Shown one piece after another: positions 56,967-64,000 of a stretch of 64,000 nucleotides of DNA. The translations under genes and the position numbers were made by a program. Numbering within the stretch: the first letter of the stretch is position 1; each line of letters begins with the position of its first letter. The notes beneath the pieces are model-generated. The model saw only the letters and a program-made list of their open reading frames with translations, made no database searches and was not told the DNA's origin. The stretch covers positions 17,890,674 through 17,954,673 of the forward strand of contig NC_044916.1 of the NCBI RefSeq assembly GCF_003576645.1, written 5' to 3'. The stretch is from Ipomoea triloba (lineage: Eukaryota; Streptophyta; Magnoliopsida; Solanales; Convolvulaceae).

Positions 56967-57405
56967 GACATAATTTTACGTTATTATGTTTACTACATGA
57001 CATGTTATTATTGTATTTTAAAAAAAAATTATTATTATGTGAAGAATAATGCTATTTCCACTTTTGATTTTACCTCTTAATGTTAATCTCTAACATGCCA
57101 ATAAAATTCATTTTATTATAATAGTTACCATAAATTGATTGACCCTATCTAACATTTAAAAAGTATACTTATTAATCGTCAAATATAAAAGAACTAATAA
57201 AATATTTTCATTTAAACAAGTTAAATTAGGAGATAAAAATCATTTGGGGAATGTAGCACTACGCTTATGTGAATTCTTCATTAACTTATGATAGAGTCAA
57301 CTAATTCACGTGTTGCCAATGAAAATACATATTTTCTTTAGATCATCAGTGAGTGAATGGTAATTTTGGTAGGGAAAAATGCTTTGTTGGAATGTGATAT
57401 CTCAG
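56016..57405. other. AT-rich non-coding interval
   Basis: Contains an (AT)n run (56920-56958). An 85-codon ORF at 56396-56653 has no recognisable domain and starts in AT-rich sequence; I do not call it a gene. Confidence 0.5.
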
Positions 57406-57409
57406 TCTT

Positions 57410-57655
57410 AGCAATAGTTATTGCGTGGATTGTGGTCAGTCCAAAAAATAATGTCGTTTCGCGTATTATTTTTTTTCATACTACCCACTGCAACATATAT
57501 TTTTATTTTAAAGTATAATGTCCATTATTCTAAAATATAATGTACATTATCTTAGCACATAATGCACATTATCCCCTAACACATAATGTACATTATTTTA
57601 ACTTATAAAATTCAACGACATCGTTACTGTGTGGACCGCGTTCCACACAATAATT
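57410..57655. mobile_element. GTGGACC-family MITE with TAATGTACATTATC words
   Basis: AATAGTTATTGCGTGGATTG is roughly mirrored by GTGTGGACCGCGTTCCACAC/AATAATTT. The interior reiterates ATAATGTACATTAT and ATAATGCACATTATC four to five times. Confidence 0.65.
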
Positions 57656-57986
57656 TACCCAGTCTGTGTAGGCCAACCTATGGTGCATGATTGGTGATGG
57701 GATAAAGGAGGAGCGACATCAATTAGAAGTGGGCCAAGAGACTGACCTAAGCAGATAGCGATTTAACTTGATGCCTTGAGACGGTATTGTCATGCAAATT
57801 TTGAGAGAGGAGGAGGAGATCCAATTAGGAATTTATAAGAATTGTCTATTTGAATATAGGACAAGTGCCTAAACTTTATCAAACTTGTTATAATACACTC
57901 ACCATAAAGAAGATGTGATATAAGCCTTTTATTTAGGGTTCTTGTCTTTATAATTTGTATAACATTCCTCACTATTGCCTTGAAGG

Positions 57987-57987
57987 A

Positions 57988-58030
<43 letters not shown>
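57987..58030. repeat. (AAT)n microsatellite
   Basis: About 44 bp of AAT. Confidence 0.95.
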
Positions 58031-58031
<1 letters not shown>

Positions 58032-58129
58032 AATGTTGTTACTGCATCTTTCGGGGTCTTTCTGAGTAACTGCTTTAATTTTTTGAAGAGATGGGGCTCG
58101 CAGTCACACCACACAGAAGATCAGAGGTA

Positions 58130-58270
58130 AATCACATTAGAAATTAAAGACCCTGAGCCACAGGCTCAACAGAGAGGGTGTAAACAAGAATCAAACCCGT
58201 GATATTCTAATACAAGAATCATGCTTAGCTCCACCGTACCCACTTGGGCCACTCGGCTACCCATTTTGAG
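58130..58270 (-). mobile_element. tRNA-derived SINE, second family
   Basis: On the minus strand AATGGGTAGCCGAGTGGCCC has box A (GGTAGCCGAGTGG) and, about 55 bases later, box-B-like GGGTTTGATTCTTG. Ends near CTGTGGCTCAGGG. It is a SINE-type fusion and not a folded tRNA gene. Confidence 0.65.
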
Positions 58271-58673
58271 TTATTTCCTTTTAATCTTGATACTCCAGAA
58301 TTGTTACTATCCTATAACTTTTTTGTTAATAATGTGCCCATCCGATCCCAACATGCATGTAATAAAAAATAAAAATTATTATTAGTCAACTTCGTATAAT
58401 CATCAAATGGTGGAACGCTGTATGAGTAGAAACGATAGATAGGGCATAGTGGCTAGCTGCATGCATATAATGTATTTAAAAATTGTTACAACTTGCTTAT
58501 TTGGGACCACATGCGAACACCAATTTGCATGGAAATGCCTGGCTGCATGCTACCTTAATGCATGCTTAGTAATTGTGGGAGCTGCATGTAGAGCCTATAA
58601 AGATACTAGGGTCCCCTTTATTAGGTGCATGCATGGGAATGAAGATATATTAAGCTACAGTCTATATATAATG

Positions 58674-58750
<77 letters not shown>

Positions 58751-59035
58751 ATAGTTAGGGTAAAAAGATCATGTAATAATAATAGTGAAGTACAAAATCA
58801 CCTTAAAAAATATAAATATATCATAGTACATATCTAAATTCTTTCCTTCTATCCAAAGAAGAGGGGGGGACCCTCTTCTCACGAGGAAACACAAAACTAT
58901 AAGTCAAGAAATTAAAAGCTAAAAATCATGGAATAAATTAGTACGTGGGCAAAATGTTTGGTATTGCTCTGGAGGGCCAAGTCTAGCATTTTGTTGTCGA
59001 AACGTTACGTTGGTTGCTATGCAAATATAAGAAAA
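58271..59035. other. Non-coding interval with a 71-bp (AT)n tract
   Basis: The AT run is 58678-58748. Upstream, GCATGC-rich sequence (TGCATGCATATAATG and similar, 58455-58630) has no recognised class. Confidence 0.6.
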
Positions 59036-59039
59036 TTGG

Positions 59040-59255
59040 GAACACCCCAGTCAAGTTAGTCGGACAGTTAACTTGGTAACCACAAGGTTTCAGGTTTTGA
59101 CTCCCTATGAGATCGGTCTATTGGCCTTCTTAGGTTGAGTAGTTTAGTTGTGGGCAATCTGAACTGGTGTACTTCCTTGTGGTCATTAATCGGGTAGGAT
59201 CATAAGACAGGTTTCACCCAAAGCACACCTTTCGATAATGATAAGTGTTTAATCC
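59040..59255 (+). mobile_element. tRNA-derived SINE, third family
   Basis: TAGTCGGACAGTTAACTTGG and, shortly after, box-B-like GGTTTCAGGTTTTGACTCCC. The body has GTTGAGTAGTTTAGTTGTGG and GGTTTCACCCAAAGC. No clear tail. Confidence 0.55.
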
Positions 59256-59439
59256 TAACAGAACATGGTCTTTTCAAGAAAATAAGTGTACGCAATCCCG
59301 CTAATAATAACCTAAAATGTTTCTATGTTAACATTTTAATTAGATTTCAACTATTTTATCCAAATCTGTTATTTACTAAACATTAATTTTAGTGTGTTGA
59401 AGTTAGACAGTCTTTCAATTCAACACAAATTATTCTGTG

Positions 59440-59710
59440 GATCCAAGTCTACCTAGCATCATAGACCTGAGTTTTGAATGTTCACAACTTACCTTTTAAA
59501 AGTTTACAATATGTATACTACTAACACACAATGTGGATGTTTACAATTTACCTTTTATAAATTCACAATTTGTATACTACAAATACACAATGTTAACATA
59601 CACAATATATGTTTTGACTTAGAAACAGAATTTATATTGTAGAAGTTCGTAATTCTTATATTAAAAATACATAGTGTAGAATTAGGGTCCACCTTAAAAT
59701 GTGGATGTCG
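59440..59710. mobile_element. MITE-like block of TTCACAAC/TTTACAAT words
   Basis: CTGTGGATCCAAG on the left and TAGGGTCCACC on the right, with reiterated GTTTACAATTTACCTTTT-type 40-60-bp words between. Plan as at 29515-29885. Confidence 0.5.
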
Positions 59711-60006
59711 ATGGTATAAGAGCTCTCAATTCAATTACCAAATATCATTTTATTGTATGAGTGCAGATAATATATTAAGATTTACTAAATCTCTTTTATA
59801 TAGGACGACCTTTACGGCTTTACATAGGGATAATAAGAAGAAATTCGAATTAGATTAATATTAAACTTCTAATACAATACGACAAATAGTCCTATTGAGC
59901 ATGCATATGAAAGATGCCAAAAAATCAATAAAAAATAGTCAAACATGCCATGCATCTTGATTTGATGATGTGAATTAGATAGGGTGAATATCGATTGGTT
60001 GCCGTT

Positions 60007-60795
60007 AGTAATTGATAAAAATCATATGATGTGAAGGTTGTTTATTCCCTTACATAAATTATATTCTATTTATTTAAGTAATTAATGAAAATCAGATGAT
60101 ATGAAATTTATTTATTCTCTTATATAAATTATATTCTATTTTTACTTTTGTAATTGATAAAATATCAGATGATGTGAAATTTGTTTATTCGCTTACATAA
60201 ATTATATTCTATTTCTACCAAAGTAATTGATAAAAAATCAGATGATGTCAAATTTGTTTATTCGCTTGCATAAATTATATTCTATTTAGCTCATTAATTA
60301 ATCAAAAATCAGATTATGTAAAATTTTTTTATTCGCTTACATAAATTATATTCTTTTTACCCCAGTAATTGATAAAAAATCAAATGATATGAAAATTTTT
60401 TTATTCACTTACATAAATTATATTTTATTTACCTCAGTAATTGATCAAAAATCAGATAATTTGAAGTTTGTTTATTCGCTTATATAAATTATATTCTATT
60501 TTAACTTAGTAATTGATAAAAATCATATGATATGAAATTTGTTTATTCGCTTACCTAAATTATATTTTATTTACCTCAGTAATTGATCAAAATTAGATAA
60601 TTTGAAGTCTGTTTATTAACTTACATAAATTATATTCTATTTTTACCTCAGTAATTGATCAAAAATCAGATGATGTGAAATTTGTTTATTCGCTTACATA
60701 AATTATATTCTATTTATCTTAGTAATTGATAAAAATCAGATGATGTGAAATTTGTTTAATTTCTTACATAAATTATATTCTATTTACCTCAATCA
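60007..60795. repeat. Minisatellite: 11 units of 70-73 bp
   Basis: The word AGTAATTGATAAAAATCAGA or a close variant starts units at 60007, 60077, 60149, 60222, 60293, 60364, 60436, 60508, 60578, 60650 and 60721. Each also has TTTGTTTATTCGCTTACATA and TAAATTATATTCTATTTA. Units diverge by point changes and 1-3-bp indels. AT-rich; no frame is kept. Confidence 0.95.
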
Positions 60796-60799
60796 TTTT

Positions 60800-61389
60800 C
60801 ATTTTGTAAAAACAAAAAAGATAAAATACGACCTAACCAATAGGAAAATTATATCCTAGGAGGACGTTTAATACTTTCTCTTTAATTAATTTTTTGGAAA
60901 AATATTTTCCATGAATGTGTTTTATGGAAATAACTTTGTAGAGAAAATTAATAAATATATTTGTTGTTACCCTAGAAACATAAGAATTAAATTATTTAGA
61001 AAATTAATTAAGATGTTTTTTTCATTATTTAAGCTTTCCTATGAATTTTTTTTAAATGTCTAATATATATCATTGCTTTATACAAACACTAAAAAGAAAA
61101 AAACATAACAAATAATTGAAAGTACTATTTAATAAATTACTTTAAAATTAATAAAGCATATGTAAAACAATTTCAATATGTAACAAGAATATTAAAAATT
61201 TAAAAAGCACATATATAAAAAAGTGTTGAGAGAGAAAAATTTCTTTGATAAATAATGTTATTATTCAACGTAATGAGGGGAGAAACAAATTTCTTATATT
61301 TATAAGAAAACTTTTAAAGAATTCCAAGGAAAAAGACATAATTTGAAATTTTTCAATAATTTTTTAAAAATATGAAAAAAAATTTGAGT
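60800..61389. other. AT-rich non-coding interval
   Basis: No repeat family or coding region recognised. Confidence 0.5.
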
Positions 61390-61516
61390 ACTATTGACTC
61401 TGTTACAATGTGGTATTTGTTCATAAGTACTTTCTAAACCTATTGAAATACAAAGAGTCAATACTGCCACCACTAGTCGTGGACTCGTGGCACTAGACCA
61501 CAAGGTTATTGACAAA
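61390..61516 (-). mobile_element. tRNA-derived SINE
   Basis: On the minus strand GTCAATAACCTTGTGGTCTAGTG (box A) and, downstream, TTGACTCTTTGTATTTCAAT, GAAAGTACTTATGAACAAAT and TAACAGAGTCAATAG. This joins the 5' part seen at 26855 with the 3' part seen at 37932, showing they are one family. Confidence 0.75.
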
Positions 61517-61564
61517 AAATATATATGACAATTTAATTAACTTATTAAAAATAAAAAAAAGTAG

Positions 61565-61566
<2 letters not shown>

Positions 61567-61596
<30 letters not shown>
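61567..61596. repeat. (ATT)n microsatellite
   Basis: About 30 bp of ATT. Confidence 0.93.
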
Positions 61597-61598
<2 letters not shown>

Positions 61599-62104
61599 GC
61601 ACTGCTACATAAAACACTAGGAAATTTAAAAAGAAAAAACATTATCGAGAAAATAGGGGAAAATATATATGTTTAGCTAATGGCTAACCGAACATATATA
61701 TGGCCTGATTCATAGCCTCATAGGAGAATAAAATTTCTTGTAAAAAGTGTTGGCAAATACTTAGACATCAATTTAGTAGATTTAAAGGTTATAAAATATA
61801 ATGAAGAAAAATAAGTATTAGGCATAGGATTGGAAAGTTGATTATAACATCTAGCCAAAAAAACATGATATTGACTTTGACGGGTCATGGGACCCGTGAT
61901 CCATTTTATTGGGAAAGTAGTCTTGACCCAAATAGGATTGGTGAAAGAAGAATTGTGGCCTAAGAAGTTGAAAGGGGTGTCGAAGGAAGCAAAATATTGA
62001 TAAAGGTCAACTAACAAGGTTCAAACCCAAGACATCCAATATAACACAAGTACCAACTACTCGAGCCACTCAAGATATCATGCGGAAGAAGGTAGGATGC
62101 TCTG
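61597..62104. other. Unassigned interval
   Basis: A 99-codon minus-strand ORF (61718-62017) contains FNFLGHNSSFTNPIWVKTTF but matches no family I know. Could be a decayed exon or chance. Confidence 0.35.
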
Positions 62105-62109
62105 ATCTA

Positions 62110-63054
62110 TGTTGGAAAAAATGACATAAATGGCATTTTAAGTGGTCATTTTGTGGTATAAATATATGTAGGGTCCGCATCCGATTTGGGTCGGGTCAAA
62201 GTATATTCGGGTTCTTCGTAGTGAGGCAAAGATATCGATATATTATACGCTCAAAATGGATAATGGGTGAATGAGAAATTGACTCTCAAAGTAGACCCAT
62301 TTGAGATGGAATTTGTGTGAAAAAAGCTTTGAGTAAGCCTTTTGTCCCACATTGGTTTGAGAATAAGATTTGACCCACTATATATACAAGGATCTTTTAT
62401 GACTTATTAACTTGTATAGCATGGATGTTCTCTCTCGCGCGCAAGGGGGTGGGGGGTGCAAATCACGAGCAACTTAAGATCATAACATGAGCTGAACAGA
62501 ATTAATTCTTATTAATTTTGATCATAACATCTAGAATTATTAATTTTGATCATAACATCTAGAATTAAGTCTCTTTGAATGCCATGTTGAATGCCGCTAA
62601 TCCTTCATCTCCTATATATTTGCAGGAGAGCATGAGCATTTTACACACAATGTGTCAAGAACACAAAAACCAAAATCACTCTACAAAAGTGAATTTTCCA
62701 CCTCGAAACTCTGCTCATCCTTCTTTTCTAGCCACCTGTGTTCATCCCACGTTCTCGTTTGCTGAGTCCCAAGTTTATGTGCTCAAACGCAGGGATCGTA
62801 GTACGTTTTATCCTGGGAAACCTAGGCCGCAACGCTCCAGCACCCCGGGAGGCGGTAAATAAGGTTTTAAGGAGAGTGGCAACACGACTCGTGCTTACAA
62901 CTACCCCAAATTTCGTCCATCTTCGTCCCCAAGCTGTTTCCAGGTTTAATTTATTTAACCTTGAGTGGTTTTATTTCCTGGTTTTATTTATTTATTTATC
63001 GTGGATTTTCTATTTGCTCCATTTTCTTGGGTTTTTCGAGAATTATTTCCTACA
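62110..63054 (+). mobile_element. Solo LTR, TSD ATCTA
   Basis: TGTTGGAAAAAATGACATAA to TATTTCCTACA, flanked by perfect ATCTA (62105-62109 and 63055-63059). TATA-like CACTATATATACAAGG near 62376. Same family as 18237-19702 but 945 bp, lacking much of the GC-rich TCTCGCG block present there. The shared block CCTGGGAAACCTAGGCCGCA lies near 62811. Confidence 0.92.
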
Positions 63055-63470
63055 ATCTATTTATCCGTGTGAAGATCGATGACATCCAGATAGTGGGAGA
63101 CACGTGTATGGCCAAGATTGAAGAGTAGCTGATGCCGTACATTTGGCAACCATCAGGAACGCCCTCTACATTATAAATAGGCTTTTAATAGGGCTTGGCC
63201 TAACGCCCGAACAATAATATTACTGTTTTCATACCCGTATTCGCTATTACGTATACAAAACTACTTTTAGAATAGTGGTAAGCTACTAAGAATAAGGGGA
63301 AAAATATAAGAAGATTAATTTCATAAATATACAAATTTTCAAAATTTGTATATTTATGAAATTGACCCTGTATAATTTTTTCTAGCTATGATCATTTTAG
63401 ATAAACAACTCATATTAGTCCATACTTCTCACAGGAAGCTTAGTTCTCATTTGCCCATATATATATAGGC
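63055..63470 (+). mobile_element. Flanking LTR-like fragment
   Basis: GTGGGAGACACGTGTATGGC and a TATA box CATTATAAATAGG near 63170 followed by ATAGGGCTTGGCCTAA look like an older LTR promoter into which the solo LTR inserted. A perfect-looking inverted pair, TAATTTCATAAATATACAAA / TTTGTATATTTATGAAATT, lies at 63317-63363. Confidence 0.4.
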
Positions 63471-63472
63471 AC

Positions 63473-63740
63473 AAACTTGTGTGAGACCGTCCCACGGATC
63501 CTTATCTGTAAAGTGGATCGGGTAAAGATGAAATATAATACTTATATTAACAAATGTAATACTAAATCAAGAATAAAATGTTTATTACTTATATGGGAAA
63601 ATGTAATACTTTTGAGGAAAAATTTAATACTCTCACATTTTGCTATAAAAGTATTACATTTTTCATAAAAAATATTACATTTTTCATCAAAAGTATTACA
63701 TTTTCCTTTATAAATGCAACATTACTTATAAGGGAAAATA
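63473..63740. mobile_element. MITE end of the CTTGTGTGAGACCGTC family
   Basis: AACTTGTGTGAGACCGTCCC and interior TAATACTTTTGAGGAAAAAT / AAAAGTATTACATTTT words match 31876-33392. The right end is replaced by other sequence near 63740. Confidence 0.65.
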
Positions 63741-64000
63741 TAGAACCGACCATGTGAGCTTTCCACGATCTTCCCCGCATCAAGGCTTCGCCCCAACCTC
63801 TAGTGCTCGGCCCGACCATATTGCCTTAAGAGTATCCTCGAAGCACGAAAGGCATCTCGCCCCACGTGTATGGTCAGAAGCTTATTCGATTGAAGCCGGT
63901 GCATGGGCTTCACGTGCTCGACATACCGAGAGCATGAAACTTGTCCCCTAAACTAACGCACTACAAATATCGCATTAATTAAATGCAAGAGGGGGGAACT
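63741..64000 (+). other. GC-richer interval ending in a polypurine-like tract
   Basis: No coding assignment. GCAAGAGGGGGGAACT at 63985-64000 resembles a polypurine tract at a 3' LTR border, so an LTR may begin just beyond the window. Confidence 0.35.

Noticed and set aside
58130..58270. Possible tRNA-Ser-like gene
   Set aside because: Box A and B are spaced for a SINE, acceptor stem and anticodon arm do not fold, and box B is degenerate.
60007..60795. Regular repeats considered as a CRISPR array
   Set aside because: Units are contiguous with no unique spacers, and the DNA is plant nuclear.
61718..62017. 99-codon minus-strand ORF
   Set aside because: No recognised family, no neighbouring exons; length not exceptional in this composition.
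1..64000. Organellar or bacterial origin, or an intact resistance or biosynthetic gene
   Set aside because: No operons, Shine-Dalgarno-led genes, organellar genes or complete host exons; everything coding is transposon-derived except one SDR fragment and the RPA-like piece.

Overview
This window is plant nuclear DNA, probably from a eudicot, and it comes from a gene-poor, repeat-dense region. The evidence is Ty1/copia and Ty3/gypsy LTR elements with plant-type primer binding sites (initiator tRNA-Met for copia, tRNA-Asp for the Athila/Tat-like gypsy family), plus PIF/Harbinger, Mutator-type, hAT-like, Stowaway and Helitron elements, tRNA-derived SINEs and long AAT/AT microsatellites. I found no intact host gene. 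The only host-gene-like sequence is a short exon fragment resembling a tropinone-reductase-type short-chain dehydrogenase (about 22668-22786). A Solanales origin such as Ipomoea is a weak guess only.

Layout. 1-3088: decayed copia element, minus strand (gag, integrase, reverse transcriptase with YVDD changed to YVDG). 3090-5527: PIF/Harbinger remnant, minus strand, with a Myb/SANT ORF and a transposase fragment, then a copia 3' end (5528-6139). 6140-10465: gypsy-type element A with a full 5' LTR, tRNA-Asp primer site and an unusual ORF of 57-residue repeats; it has no pol and no 3' LTR. 10466-15491: mixed remnants, including a Stowaway MITE, a foldback MITE and an inverted gypsy LTR. 15501-20330: copia remnant interrupted by a solo LTR with target-site duplication AAATC, itself carrying another LTR. 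20331-21316: another gypsy LTR fragment. 21895-28766: Helitron cluster with several hairpin/CTAG-type 3' ends, a gene fragment and an RPA-like remnant. 29240-33392: MITEs inserted into MITEs, including two Mutator-type MITEs with perfect 9-bp duplications only 11 bp apart. 33400-38929: old repeats and minisatellites. 38930-43742: complete copia-type element with identical-length LTRs and duplication AATTC, but coding only for gag. 44158-53545: a hAT-like MITE split by an 8.8-kb block with duplication CTATT; the block holds a TRIM-like element, a copia gag fragment and complete gypsy element B (44568-52116), which has gag and protease but no reverse transcriptase, RNase H or integrase. 53545-64000: MITEs, SINEs, an 11-copy 72-bp minisatellite (60007-60795) and a solo LTR with duplication ATCTA (62110-63054).

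The main theme is non-autonomous elements. Three LTR elements kept the cis-signals for replication (LTRs, primer site, polypurine tract) but lost pol, so they would have depended on enzymes from elsewhere. Most in-frame stops in the transposon ORFs are TAG in positions consistent with CAG-to-TAG, the change expected from deamination of methylated CHG sites.
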